DNA of 64,000 bases from Silene conica (Eukaryota > Streptophyta > Magnoliopsida > Caryophyllales > Caryophyllaceae). The translations under genes and the position numbers were made by a program. Location: contig CM055313.2 of assembly GCA_029255685.2 (NCBI GenBank), forward strand, positions 24,839,079 to 24,903,078, read 5' to 3'. The notes below the pieces were generated by a model. That model saw nothing but the letters and a program-made list of their open reading frames with translations. It did not search any database and was not told the DNA's origin. Positions 13,163 to 25,040 of this stretch are shown in pieces (the stretch's first letter is position 1; each line of letters opens with the position of its first letter).

Positions 13163-13363
13163 TGAATCACGTGAGGCCGCTCTCTTAGCGCGAGGCTGCC
13201 GGACCATTCTAAACCGTTAGATTTTAGTAGCATGGGCGTACGAGATCTTGACACGTGTCCTATATAATATCAAAAAAAAAAACTGACAATTTGTAAACTG
13301 ACAATTTGTAAAACTGACAATTTATTCCAAACTGACAAAAAACATTAGTATGTGAATATATAC

Positions 13364-13726
13364 CCCAACATCAAGCACAATAGCATCAGGCGAACTCGGC
13401 GAAGCATCGTCAACAGCTGCGACCTTCGGAACACCTTCCTCAAAACCATCGCCGCCGCCGCCACCACCACCGGCGGCGAATCCTCCGCCGCCGCCACCGG
13501 AAGAGTGAGAGAGACAGCGAGAATGAGGCACAGCGGAAGTGAATCGGCGAACAGCGGAGAAATGAAGATTGGCGCGCGAGGAGTGAGAGAGATGGCGCGT
13601 GAGGAACGATGAGGAGGTAGTAAACGGTGGCGCGTGACAAGAGGTGGCGAGGATGCGGCGGCGGAAGTGGAGGAGAGAGAGGATGGCGGTAGGGGAATTT
13701 AGGGTTTTAGTTAGGGTTGACTCCAT
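13364..13726 (-). pseudogene. Captured first exon of a PAA1/HMA6-like chloroplast copper ATPase
   Basis: PAA1 is the P1B-type ATPase that imports copper at the chloroplast envelope. Reading from the minus-strand ATG at 13726, the frame begins MESTL, runs through a Ser/Arg-rich transit-peptide-like stretch, then a Gly-rich run, and ends DAIVLDVG just before a GT donor (minus strand, 13363-13362). In PAA1 the sequence VLDVG directly precedes the first metal-binding motif (GMTCGGC), which is missing here. So this is exon 1 with the start of intron 1, separated from the catalytic gene. The frame continues upstream into nucleoporin sequence, giving one 204-aa chimeric ORF (13322-13936). Family assignment is from memory of the Arabidopsis protein. 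Confidence 0.7.
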
Positions 13727-13789
13727 TGTTGTTGATGAGCGGAAGGAAGTGAGTGAGATGAGATGAGACTTGAGAGGATTAGTTAGTGA

Positions 13790-13936
13790 GACGATGAGTG
13801 GCGGTGTTGAGAATAACGACGGCGTTGATGATCCGAATGCTGGTGTTGCTGACGGCGTTCCAAACGCCGGCGTTGATGACGGAGTACCGAACGCCGGCGT
13901 TGATGACGGCGTACCGAACGACGGTGTTCCGAACAT
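13790..13936 (-). pseudogene. Captured N-terminus of an FG nucleoporin (NUP54-like)
   Basis: The minus-strand frame starts at an ATG (13936) as MFGTPS and repeats FGTPSSTPAFGTPSATP, the FG-repeat opening typical of plant NUP54. After about 45 residues the similarity ends, and the frame passes through what would be the 5' leader of the PAA1-like gene into its ATG. Such FG repeats normally line the nuclear pore channel. The fusion is in frame but is probably an accident of capture. Confidence 0.55.
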
Positions 13937-13974
13937 TTTTAGTGTGATGTTTTAGGATTAGTGAGTGAGTGTGA

Positions 13975-14655
13975 GATTGTGAAACTAGATGCTTAACTTG
14001 TGAAATTAGAAGCTTAACTTGTGAAACTGGAAGCAAATATTGTGAAACTGTGAAACTGTGAAACTAGATGCTTAACTTGTGAAACTAGAAGATTATTCTG
14101 TGAAACTAGAAGCTTAACTTGTGAAACTAGATGCTTAAGATGTGAAACTGTAAGCAAATATTGTGAAACTGCGAAACTGTGAAACTAGATGCTTAACTTG
14201 TGAAACTAGAAGCTTAACTTGTGAAACTGGAAGCAAATATTGTGAAACTGTGAAACTGTGAAACTAGATGCTTAACTTGTGAAACTAGAATCTTATTCTG
14301 TGAAACTAGAAGCTTAACTTGTGAAACTAGATGCTTAAGATATGAAACTGTAAGCAAATATTGTGAAACTGTGAAACTGTGAAACTAGATGCTTAACTTG
14401 TGAAACTAGAAGCTTAACTTGTGAAACTGGAAGCAAATATTGTGAAACTGTGAAACTAGATGCTTAACTTGTGAAACTAGAATCTTATTCTGTGAAACTA
14501 GAAGCTTAACTTGTGAAACTAGATGCTTAAGATATGAAACTGTAAGCAAATATTGTGAAACTGTGAAACTGTGAAACTAGATGCTTAACTTGTGAAACTA
14601 GAAGCTTAACTTGTGAAACTGGAAGCAAATATTGTGAAACTGTGAAACTAGAAGC
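13975..14655. repeat. Tandem array of GTGAAACTAGA units
   Basis: Units of 17-18 bases (TTGTGAAACTAGAAGCTTAA and variants) are arranged in a higher-order repeat of about 200 bases: GGAAGCAAATAT recurs at 14029, 14229, 14429 and 14621. Not related to the T-rich array in the neighbours. Confidence 0.88.
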
Positions 14656-14713
14656 TTGGGGATGCGTGAGGTCCGGCGGCCTCATCCTAAGAGGCGGCCT
14701 CACGTGATCCGGC

Positions 14714-14815
<102 letters not shown>

Positions 14816-14924
14816 CTGGGATCCTATGAGAACCACCAATATAACGAGAACCATGAGAACTCTACCTTACGGACTTTTTTAAAATAAATGTCCAACATAG
14901 TCCAACATTGAAAATCATGTCCAA

Positions 14925-15475
14925 AATACATTTTTTTTTTACTTTTTTTTTACATAAACTTAGATACATTTTTTGGCGGAGTAGATACATTTTTTTACTT
15001 AAACCTAGATACATTTTTTGACAGAGTAGATACATTTTTTTTTTTTTACTTTTTTACATAAACCTAGCTACGTTTTTTGACGGGTAGATACATTTTTTAC
15101 TTATTAAACCTAGATACATTTTTTGACGGAGTAGATACATTTTTTTACATTTTTACATAAAGCTAGATATATTTTTTGATGGGGTAGATACATTTTTTTA
15201 ACTTAAACCTAGATACATTTTTTTACGGAGTAGATACATTTTCTTTTACTTTTTTAGTACACCTATATACATTTTTCGACAGAGTAGATACATTTTTTTT
15301 ACTTTTTTTACATAAACTTAGATACATTTTTTGAAGGAGTTGATACATTTTTTGAAGGAATAGATACGTTTTTTACTTAAACCTAAATACATTTTTTGAC
15401 GGAGTAGATACATTTTTTTTACTTAAACCTAGATACACTTTTTGACGGAGTAATACATTTTTTTAAAAATTTTTA
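14925..15475 (+). repeat. T-rich TAGATACATTTTTT array in element C
   Basis: Same unit as in elements A, D, E and G, about ten copies, reading in the same direction as in A. Confidence 0.85.
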
Positions 15476-15489
15476 ACATAAAGTTTTTT

Positions 15490-16082
15490 ACTCTTCTTTT
15501 TTACTATTTGTATATCAGTTACCTTGTTGATGGTTTATTAATATATTTAGGGTTTGTTTGTTTGTGCTACATTTCTAGGGTTACTCCAATAATAATAATA
15601 ATCAACCAACATTTTTATTAATCTTGTTCTTAGCTGTATAATTCATAATCAGTATTATTATCATCTTAATTATTTTGGGTTTTGTTAATTTTACGATAAT
15701 GAGTTTATCGTTTTTCTTGTTTTGGTAAATAAACGTGGGTTTAATTAGGGTTACTGGGATAATGATTTACCTCTTACTGGTAAAATCAGCTTAAATGCTT
15801 CAATTCCTGCTTCAGACAGGTAAATACTTTCGATTTCAAATTATCGTTTATTTTTCATGATTGTAGTGTTTTGTTAATTTGATGTAATTCAATTCCTGTT
15901 TTGGAATGATAATGTGATTGGAATTTGTGTTGTATAGTCTAGTTAGTGAAGACTCTGACGGATTTATCTTTTGAATCCGTGTCCGAGCGGGAGAATGACG
16001 GAGCAGGATTGGGTCGTTCATTCCTCTTCATCCAAGCATGAAGAAAGTTTAATTGATAACCTTTAATATCAGTCGTTCATTC
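15490..16082 (+). other. Exon-like cargo of element C
   Basis: AT-rich intron-like DNA surrounds a short open stretch (about 15749-15819; YWDNDLPLTGKISLNASIP) that stops at a good splice donor, CAG|GTAAAT. A second possible exon is near 15965-16045. I do not recognise the protein. The pattern of exon, donor and T-rich intron suggests captured genomic DNA. Confidence 0.4.
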
Positions 16083-17265
16083 TGTTGGGTTTCTTAAACT
16101 CATATTAAAATTTAGTCATACTAATATTTATCTCATAAACTTATAAGTCTTATTGCATGCATAACATAATAATGGCCGAAACAAAGGAAGAAGAAATCAA
16201 TCCTTACATTGTTTATATTTCGGCTAAAAGGGCACAATCAAGGATGACTCCTTCTTTGATTGTTCTTGAGCTTAATATCAAGGTATGATCCTCCTAGTCC
16301 CCAAATTAGAAGACCTTCAATGAGTTAACACCAAGACACACTCTAATAATATTTATGTTTGATTTTACTAGAATCTCACACAAATAACCTAGTTATTATT
16401 GTTATTATCTTATAATAATCTAAAAATAAAACAATATAAATTGTTCTTGAGAGGAAGGAGTACACGGCTGAAAAACAAAGAGAGAAAATGAGAATTTATT
16501 TTCTCTAAAATTCTCTCTAAGTTTCTTGCATGTATGAATGAATTGTGAGTAAATTGTGTAAGACACAATCACCCTTTCTCTTTCATTTGGACGGTTGGTT
16601 TAGGGTGCCCTATGCATGGGCACCAAACCACCACTTGTCACATTACATTTATAATATAATTTATTTAAATTTTATCATATAAAATTTACCATAAAACAAA
16701 ATGTAATGGTAGTGAGATCAAGTATCACACGGTCCAAACCCAACCATAAATGTTCATTTTATCAATTTCAAAATGGACATTCATGTATATTATAAGTTCA
16801 ACTAATTTAAACTTAATTATCATAAAATAATAATCCTATTATTATTATTAGATTTTATATTAAAACATTTCTAATATAAATATATTCATTCTTAAATAAT
16901 GTTTCATAAACATATTAATTTTAGTAATGACAAATCATTCACTAAAATGTTATAGTTTATAATCGTATTATAAACATACTCCAAACTCAATATATAAACT
17001 AGGATCGATATAACTCGCATCGATATACGACCATATCATTTTTCTATTAATAGAGTTGTCCTATAGGTGTGACCTAAAGGGATCGACTGATCACCACCGT
17101 CATACGACAGTAATGTCAAACTCTAGTAAGCCAATCATTAACGATTAATGTTGACCAGTCGACTATATGAAAAGAATCATCCCATGAGTATTCTTATTGT
17201 AGATTTATCAGTAATTTATATTTACTGACGTGATCGCACTATTGTTGAGGACACAATTCCCAACA
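16083..17265 (-). repeat. Solo LTR of the copia-1/copia-2 family
   Basis: Starts TGTTGGG, ends CCCAACA, and is flanked by the 5-base duplication CATTC (16078-16082 and 17266-17270). It aligns with the LTR at 40561-41817 in the same orientation, including the segment CACCACCGTCATACGACAG. No internal region remains, as after recombination between two LTRs. It is more diverged than the other two copies. Confidence 0.9.
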
Positions 17266-17336
17266 CATTCCTCTTCATCCAAGGGATAAGGGTCGTTCTC
17301 ACCGTATGCACCGAATGATCGTTCTCACCGAATCCA

Positions 17337-18572
17337 AGATTCGATGAGAACGATCATTCGGTGAGAATGAGTATTCACCCTTAAATCAAATAGTATCCTA
17401 CGGTTTAGATTAAATCATTACAACTATTTGACATATGTCCTTCATCTGCATGTTCAATTTCGTGCAACTCTTATTGCAATATGCAACCCATCAAAATATC
17501 AAATATTCCCCTGAACATTTACATTATTAGTTGTCAATTGTCATGATCCATGACGTTTATAATTCTTAATTAATTTCATTCTTCGATAATTCTCTTGCCA
17601 TTTCGTTATTCATCCTACAATAATGTTAACTTACTTACAAGATGATCTTGATTAAACCATCAAAATCCGTCTTACTAACATGTATAAAGGTTTATGTTAA
17701 AAAATGTAACTAGGTTTATTTAAAAAAAATGTATCTATTCCGTCAAAACATTTATATAGGTTTACGTAAAAAAAATGTATCTACTCGTCAATAAATGTAT
17801 CTAGGTTTATGTATAAATGTATCTACTCCGTCAAAAAATATATCTAGGTTTAAGTAGAAGAATGTATCTACGCCGTCAAAAAATGTAACTCGGTTTATGT
17901 AAAAAAAGTAAAAAAAAATGTATCTACCCCATCAAAAAATGTATCTAGGTTTAAGTAAAAAAAATATATCTACTCCGTCAAAAAATATATCTAGGTTTAT
18001 GTTAAAAAAAATATATCTATTCCGTCAAAAAATGTAAGTAGGTTTATGTAAAAAAAATAAAAAAAAATGTATCTAATCCGTCAAAAAAAGTATCTAGGTT
18101 TATGTAAAAAAGTAAAAAAAATGTATTTACTCCGTAAAAAAATGTATCTACGTTTAAGTAAAAAAACTGTATCTACTCCGTCAAAAAATGTATCTAGGTT
18201 TAAGTAAAAAAAAAGTATCTACCCCGTCAAAAAATGTATTTAGGTTTATGTAAAAAAGTAAAAAAATGTATCTACTCTATAAAAAAATGTATCTAGATTT
18301 ATGTAAAAGAAGTGAAAAAAAATGTAATTATTCCGTCTAAAACTGTATCTAAGTTTATCTAAAAAGTGTGAATAATTAATTAAGGTGGAATCAATGTTGA
18401 CGCTTGAATTTTAATTGGGGAAATATTGGTAGTGAGTGCGTGAGTATTAATGTGTAGGTAGTTATTAGGAATGATTGGATTGATCTCAACCGTGTGTTTG
18501 TTATAAATCTAATGGTTATTTGTCATTCTCATCGTTCTCATCGAATGATCGTTCTCACCCGATCCTAGGTCA
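17337..18572. mobile_element. GAGAACGA-family element D
   Basis: Left end ATTCGATGAGAACGATCATT, right end inverse of GGATCGGGTGAGAACGA. The first 300 bases are the reverse complement of 391-696. A T-rich array (here reading as GTATCTAGGTTTATG) fills 17690-18370. A short (TA)3 at 18573-18578 separates it from element E. No gene cargo recognised. Confidence 0.75.
17690..18370 (-). repeat. T-rich array in element D (inverted)
   Basis: Reverse-complement copies of the same 55-base unit as in A, with several decayed units. Confidence 0.85.
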
Positions 18573-19126
18573 TATATAGGCAAGATCCGGTGAGAACGAT
18601 CATTCGGTGCATACGGTGAGAACGACTCTCCTCCATTAGATGAGAGTTAATTAAAAGGCTGAGATTAACAGTTGCGGTCCTAAGTCCTTGCATTCCACTT
18701 TTTGTCATCCATGTTAAAGTATTCATCTTGCAACATCCTCTTCACAATTACATCTTTTGCAGAGTCCAAATTTACTGTCCTAGCTCAACGGAGTGTCAAA
18801 TCCTTTAAATCCTCAAATTAACGTAGTTAATAACCGCCTCCCACTTTCCCCTATCCTCCAAACCCACTTAAGTACTCCATAAATATCTACGCGACACGAT
18901 CAACTCATACAATTCATTTCAACTCCTTAAATGTTGCTAAAAACCTTATAAGCACCATAGTGGACGAATCATTACGTAATCCTTGGCCATGACCAATGAG
19001 CAAGGCAAAATGCGAGACTTACACAGTCGGGTTTTATCCATACAATACAAACAGCAATCAATCAAAATAAACACAGGCACAACATAACAAATCAAATTAA
19101 ACTGATTAGAGATAACAAACACATAC

Positions 19127-19209
19127 AATTCTGCAGAAATATACTCAATTCTCTTGCGAACATTTGCATTCGCCTCCGCTAAATCTTGCTTAACCAGAAC
19201 TGGACCAAT
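19127..19209 (-). pseudogene. Captured exon of prefoldin subunit 6
   Basis: Prefoldin is the cytosolic chaperone that delivers unfolded actin and tubulin to the CCT chaperonin. The minus strand encodes GPVLVKQDLAEANANVRKR followed by IEYISAE, which I recognise as the conserved second half of plant and animal PFD6. It then reaches a splice donor (AATT|GTATGTG) and runs into intron-like DNA. Only this exon and part of the following intron are present, so the fragment is non-functional cargo. Intron retention shows it came from genomic DNA, not from mRNA. Confidence 0.8.
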
Positions 19210-19239
19210 CAATTAGTAAACATTTGCCTCATCCTTCAA

Positions 19240-20110
19240 TAAAAATGTATATACTCCGTCAAAAAATATATCTAGGTTTACGTAAAAAATAAAAAAAATA
19301 TATCTACTCATTCAAAAAATGTATCTAGCTTTATGTAAAAAAAGTAAAAAAAATGTATCTACTCCTTCAAAAAATGTATCTAGGTTTATGTAAAAAAAGT
19401 ACAAAAAAAACAAAATGTATCTACTTCGTCAACAAATGTATCTAGGTCTACGTAAAAAAGTAAAAAAAAATTATCTACTACTTCAAAAAATGTATCTAGG
19501 TTTATTTAAAAAAAGTAAAAAAAAAATGTATCCACTCGTTCAAAAAATGTATCTAGGTTTATGTAAAAAAGTAAAAAAAAAATGTATCTACTTCGTCAAA
19601 AAATGTATCTAGGTCTACGTAAAAAAGTAAAAAAAATGTATCTACTACTTCAAAAAATGTATATAGGTTTATGTAAAAAAAGTAAAAAAAAAAATGTATC
19701 TACTCCTTCAAAAAATGTATCTAGCTTTATGTAAAAAAGTAAAAAAAAAATGTATCTACTTCGTCAAAAAATGTATCTAGGTCTACGTAAAAAAGTAAAA
19801 AAAAATGTATCTACTACTTCAAAAAATGTATCTAGGTTTATGTACAAAAAGTAAAAAAAAAATGTATCTACTCCTTCATAAATTTTTCTAGCTTTATGTA
19901 AGAAAAGAAAAAAAAATATGTATCTACTCTGTCAAAAAATGTATCTAGGTTTACGTAAAAAAGTAAAAAAAATGTATCTACCCCGTCAAAAAAATGTATA
20001 TAGGTTTACGTAAAAAGGTAAAAAAAAAAAGTATTTACTCCGTAAAAAAATGTATTTAAGTTTGTGTAAAAAGTAAAAAAAAAAGAAAAAAATTATCTAC
20101 TCCGTCAAAA
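19240..20110 (-). repeat. T-rich array in element E (inverted)
   Basis: About 15 units; GTCTACGTAAAAAAGTAAAA variants recur roughly every 160-180 bases (19447, 19613, 19782), so a higher-order repeat exists. The Lys-rich ORF at 19415 is an artefact. Confidence 0.85.
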
Positions 20111-20226
20111 AATCTATCAAGAATGTGGGTTGTCGGTATTTCTTAACCGTCAATTGTGTTTTAATCCAACAGACGTGACTCGTTCTCACCGTATGCACCG
20201 TATAATCGTTCTCACCCGATCCTAAA

Positions 20227-20228
<2 letters not shown>

Positions 20229-20300
<72 letters not shown>
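20229..20300. repeat. (TA)28 followed by (GA)n
   Basis: A TA tract passes into about 16 bases of GA just before element F. The mirror arrangement, (CT)n then (TA)n, lies on the other side of F. Confidence 0.93.
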
Positions 20301-20301
<1 letters not shown>

Positions 20302-20432
20302 GCAGGATCCGGTGAGTCCACCTAAATATTTGAGTCCATGAGTCCATTTAGAGTATCATAAGTTGTATTAAAAAAATCACTTTTTTTTTACACTACAAAG
20401 TCTACAATATCACAATCTTTTCAATACAATAT

Positions 20433-21380
20433 TTTTTTTTTTTTTTTTTTTTGCATGAAAATTATAATCCTTTTTATTCATCCATAAAGGGGAAAGAAAA
20501 AGGATAAAAATCATTACAAAAGAATATCCCCTATAGCCTTTTGTGAGTAAGGCAAGCTTTTGTTAGGTACACCCCCCTAAAAGTTTCTGAATGAAAGAAT
20601 TAGAACTATTGTTTAACATATAGACGCTAATTACATATTTAATGCTTCTCAAAACTTGACTAGTTTCATGCTCTACATTCGTAAAAAATCTTGAGTTTCT
20701 TTCCTTCCATACGCCATAAATTGCCCCTGCAAGACAACTCCTATACCATTGCATCTTCCAGTGGGATTTGTGACCTTTTTTACACGACCAGATGAGTTCA
20801 GGAATGATTTTCACCCCTCTGCCTTGTATTTGCATCCAATTTAGCAAACCATTCCAAATTGTTTGGGAGAAGGAGCATTTGAAAAATAAGTGACAGTGGG
20901 ACTCATTTGCTTCCTTACACATATAGCACCTGTTGATTATGAACAGCCCCTTCCTAATCAAATTGTCTTGAGTTGCTAGCTTTTTCTGAGTAGCCAAAAT
21001 AGCTATTACACTATGCCTGGGAACTACTTTGCTTCCTGCAATAACTTTGCTCCAATGATGAGAGGGGTATTTTATACGAAACCATTGGTAAGCTTGCTCT
21101 AATATGAATTTGCCATTGTTACTCCAGCTAATGACTCTTGCTTTTGGATCATCACCAGCTTGCAGGAGCTCATCCTTCACTTTTATTATGCTGCACAGAC
21201 ATTCTGGGAAGTATTCCTTAGTCTGCAAATCCCAGAATGATCCATTCTTGATATTATAGGCCTTGTTCCAATCGTACCATAGGCCAGTAGAGTTTGTTAC
21301 AAATTTCCAGATCCATTTAGAGATGAGTGCTTTGTTCCAAGAGAGCACTTCCTTGAGATCTAATCCTCCCTCTGCCAAAG
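20433..21380 (-). mobile_element. 5'-truncated LINE (L1-type) with RT zinc-binding domain
   Basis: Flanked by a 16-base target duplication, CTTTTCAATACAATAT (20417-20432 and 21381-21396), and ending on the minus strand in poly(A) (T run at 20433-20451). It contains a 271-aa minus-strand ORF (20563-21378) that opens LDLKEVLSWNKALISKW, the C-terminal region of plant non-LTR ORF2. It includes the zinc-binding segment with CYMCKEANESHCHLFFKC. The reverse transcriptase and endonuclease are lost by 5' truncation, as is usual for LINE insertions. The remaining frame is intact, which suggests recent insertion. Confidence 0.88.
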
Positions 21381-21399
21381 CTTTTCAATACAATATCAC

Positions 21400-22110
21400 A
21401 TGAAACAATCACGCATTATATAAAACAATATCACGAAATTTTTTCCAAAACTTTTTTCCCGAAATTTTTTTTTTAGAAATTTTTTTTTTCAATTTTTTTT
21501 CTCAAATTTTTTTCTCGATTTTTTATATAATTTTTTTTTGTGATATTATTTAGAAGAACCGGTGATATTGTATTGAGTAACTTGTGATATTGTAATGAAA
21601 AAAAATCGAAAAAAAATTTCAAGAAAAAACGCCTTTTGTTAAACAATATCACGCACTATATTAAACAATATCACAAAATTTTTTCAAGAACTTTTTTTCT
21701 CGGAAATAATTTTTTCAATTTTTTTATTTCAATTTTTTCTCTCGAATTTTTTTTCCGAAATATTTTTTTCTCGAATTTTTTTTTTGTGATATTATTTTAA
21801 AGAACCGGTGATATTGTATTGAGTGACTTGTGATATTGTAATGAAAAAAATCGAAAAAAAATTCGAGAAAAAACGCCTTTTGTTAAACAATATCACGCAC
21901 TATATTAAACAATATCACGAAATTTTTTCAAGAACTTTTTTTTCCGGAAATATTTTTTTCAAATTTTTCTCTCGAAATTTTTTTCCGAAATATTTTTTTC
22001 TCGAATTTTTTTTTTGTGATATTATTTTGAAAAATTGGTGATATTGTATTGAGTAACTTGTGATATTGTAATGAAAAAAATTCGAGAAAAAACGCCTTAT
22101 TAAAAAAACC
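21400..22110. repeat. Tandem repeat of about 230-250 bases in element F
   Basis: Three units, each with GTGATATTATTT followed by GGTGATATTGTATTGAGT, begin near 21539, 21787 and 22016. A/T-homopolymer runs vary between them. No coding signal. Confidence 0.8.
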
Positions 22111-22340
22111 GTGTTTGTTTTAAAAAAATGCATACTGAAAAAGAGAATTTTTTAATAAAGAAAATGTCATTTTAAAAGAAAAGACAAAAAAAAAGAAAAA
22201 CAAAAGTAATATTGAAAAAGAGAAAACCAAAAAAAGGAAAAAAATTCGATATTGAAAAAACGTGATACTTTTTTATATAACTTATGATATCCTTGTTAGA
22301 CTCATGGACTCAAATATTTAGGGTGGACTCATGTGATCCC

Positions 22341-22342
<2 letters not shown>

Positions 22343-22435
<93 letters not shown>
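22343..22435. repeat. (CT)n then (TA)32 tract
   Basis: Right flank of element F and left flank of element G. Confidence 0.95.
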
Positions 22436-22437
<2 letters not shown>

Positions 22438-22549
22438 TTTAGGATCGGGTGAGAACGATTATACGGTGCATACGGTGAGAACGAGTCACGTCCGTTGGAT
22501 TAAAACACAATCAACGGTTAAAAAATACCCACAACCCACATTCTAGATA

Positions 22550-23330
22550 GATTTTTTGACGGAGTAGATAATTTTTTTTTTTACCTTTTTATGTAAAATT
22601 AGATACATTTTTTTACGGGGTAAATACTTTTATTTTACCTTTTTACGTTAACCTCTATACATTTTTTTGACGGAGTAGATACATTTTTTTTACTTTTTTA
22701 CGTAAACCTAGATACATTTTTTGACGGAGTAGATACATATTTTATTTACTTTTTTTACATAAGTCTAGATACATTTTTTGAAGGAGTAGATACATTTTTT
22801 TTACTTTTTTTATATAAACCTAGATACATTTTTTTGAAGTAGTAGATACATTTTTTTTTACTTTTTTACGTAAACCTAGATACATTTTTTTGACGAAGTA
22901 GTTACATTTTTTTTACTTTTTTTACATAAACCTAGATACGTTTTTTGAATGAGTAGATACATTTTTTTTACTTTTTTACGTAAACTTAGATACATTTTTT
23001 GACAGAGTAGATACATTTTTTACTTTTTTTTACATAAACCTAGATACATTTTTTGAAGGAGTAGATACATTTTTTTTACTTAAACTTAGATACTTTTTTG
23101 ACGGAATAGTTACTTTTTTTTTTTTGACATAAACCTAGATACATTTTTTGACGGAGTAGATACATTTTTTGACTTAAACCTAGATACATTTTTTGACGGA
23201 GTAAATACATTTTTTTTATTTTTTATATAAACCTAGTTACATTTTTTGACGGGGTAGATACATTTTTTTTGCTTAAACATAGATAAATTTTTTAACGTGT
23301 AGATACATTTTTGGGTTGCTTAAACCTAGT
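22550..23330 (+). repeat. T-rich array in element G
   Basis: About 14 units of the shared 55-base repeat, in the same direction as in A. Confidence 0.85.
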
Positions 23331-23513
23331 AATTGTCTCTGTTTCACTTAGTTATAAAAACATTGAAATTGACTTTCTAAATAAACTGCTCACAAACCCT
23401 GTCGAATTTTGAAAACAGTGCCGGGTTTTATTAGCCATCACACACAGACACACTACCCGTCGCAATTTACGTGTAATTTAGACATTTAGTAGTGACTATA
23501 AGCAAGGTGATAC

Positions 23514-23605
23514 CTTTGATGAGATGCCCAGCAATTTCGCGTTCAGCAGAAAGCTGAAGTGGGAGTTGGAATTTGAAGGTAGGGTCTTCAATTTGGCCTC
23601 TTACA
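23514..23605 (-). pseudogene. Exon-like cargo in element G, protein not recognised
   Basis: The minus strand reads GQIEDPTFKFQLPLQLSAER, continues EIAGHLIKG, and stops at a donor, AAAG|GTATCACC. The sequence looks like a conserved protein-coding exon (balanced codons, mixed residues), but I cannot name the gene. By analogy with element E it is probably captured genomic DNA. Confidence 0.5.
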
Positions 23606-23819
23606 AACACTACTGACCAGTTATTTGAATACCATAACTGATTGTTCCATTTTTATTTCGTGTAAGTTTGTGATTTGGCTTTTGAAGTCCACGAGACGGA
23701 GTAATCCAATTATGTTTAATTTAAAATTTAATCTCAGCCTTTCAATTAACTCTCATCTAACGGAGGAGAGTCGTTCTCACCGTATGCACCGAATGATCGT
23801 TCTCACCGGATCTTGCCTC

Positions 23820-23837
23820 TATATATATATATATATA
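23820..23837. repeat. (TA)9 tract
   Basis: Separates element G from the MULE. The last nine bases can serve as the MULE target duplication. Confidence 0.9.
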
Positions 23838-25040
23838 GAGTAAATTATCAAAAACTACCTTTTATATACAACTTTTTAAAAATTACTCCCTTTTAATTTT
23901 TTTTTTAAAACTTACTACCTTTAAACTGCCAAACGTTTGATATTGGTACCAAAAGTGAGCTCAGGTGAATAATGGAGGAATATTCCGACAATTTTGAATA
24001 TTTCCGTCAAACTTTTCGTTTTTTGGACAATAAGACCCCTGTACATTACTCCTTCATTAATTTTTTTAAATCTCTCTTATTCCCTTATCTCTCCCTTAAT
24101 GGACTTACACCCACCAGCATTCAAATATTCCTGCTCACGCATAACTGCACTTCCGCAACCGAAAGCCGAGAAGCCCGGCATTCATGCGTATTACCACAAT
24201 ACTACATATGCATCCATTTCCTATTTTCCTGCATCTTCACATGACTGATAACCCCGCACCATCCCAAATTCTGCCATAAACAGTATTATGATTAAAGACG
24301 GTGTTGCAGACTACTTAGTCAAATAGGTCTTGTTATGATTAAAGATGGTGTTGCAACTTGTTCATGAAAATCTGAATCTAATTCTTTCATACGGTCATCA
24401 TGAAGCTTTGATTGTGTATTCAACTCTTAGTACTTGTGATCCAAGGGATGTAATGGAGACCATTAAAAAATGTAAGAACGAGGAAAAAAGAAATGTTTAT
24501 GATTAAAGATGGTGTTTACAAACTATATATGTAATTGTGGGACTTTCTGCAGAAATGTTTATATGTAAACATATATACCAACAAACTGCCCACGCTTAAC
24601 AGTATTCCCTGCCGCTCAAACAAATGTACAGACCTACAACATCCAGCCTACTCTGCCCACTCCTACCCACTTATTCCAGTAGCAATCATACTGCTACTCT
24701 GCCTCGAAACTGCCAGCGAGCCCTTCACAGACGCACTGAAGGTTCCCAGCACTTATTCCTGTTCCTTGTGAAAATTGATCTCCTCACGCTGCATATATAA
24801 TTTTCCAGCAGCAGTCAGGAAGATATGCTACACTTCCTGAACTGCAGTACTACCAAGACTGTACAGACCAGCACTAAATTGTTCCAAACTGAATTTCATT
24901 ACTCTGAACACACTGAACTACATTGTTCTAAACAAAAGAAATACAACCGAACAACCTTCCAAATTCACTGTTTCATATCCATACAATAAGTGTATATAAA
25001 ATGCACTTATCAGCACTAATTAAAATGCGCATAAGTTGAA

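Larger units (their letters stand above)
18579..20228 (-). mobile_element. GAGAACGA-family element E with prefoldin exon
   Basis: An inverted relative of elements A and G, sharing about 100 bases at each end (the side near 18600 matches the side near 13060; the side near 20150 matches that near 10430). The interior has a host exon (19127-19209) and a T-rich array (19240-20110). Bounded by (TA)3 on the left and by (TA)28 on the right. Confidence 0.8.
20301..22342. mobile_element. GAGTCCA-family TA/GA-flanked element F
   Basis: The left end is GGATCCGGTGAGTCCACC, with GAGTCCA repeated three times in 40 bases. The right end inverted is GGGATCACATGAGTCCACC with the same repeats. The interior holds a tandem repeat (21400-22110) and an inserted LINE piece (20433-21380). 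Without the LINE, the element is about 1.1 kb. No own coding sequence. Confidence 0.78.
22436..23819 (+). mobile_element. GAGAACGA-family element G
   Basis: Same orientation and ends as element A: GGATCGGGTGAGAACGA at the left, and at the right the inverse with CTTGCC before TATATA. The T-rich array occupies 22550-23330, and a different non-repetitive insert follows (23330-23720). Confidence 0.82.

Noticed and set aside
13352..13955. Plus-strand ORFs opposite the captured exons in element B
   Set aside because: They are antisense shadows of the GC-rich minus-strand frame, which has recognisable protein sequence.
19415..19612. Lys/Leu-rich 65-aa ORF
   Set aside because: Translation of the same tandem array in reverse.
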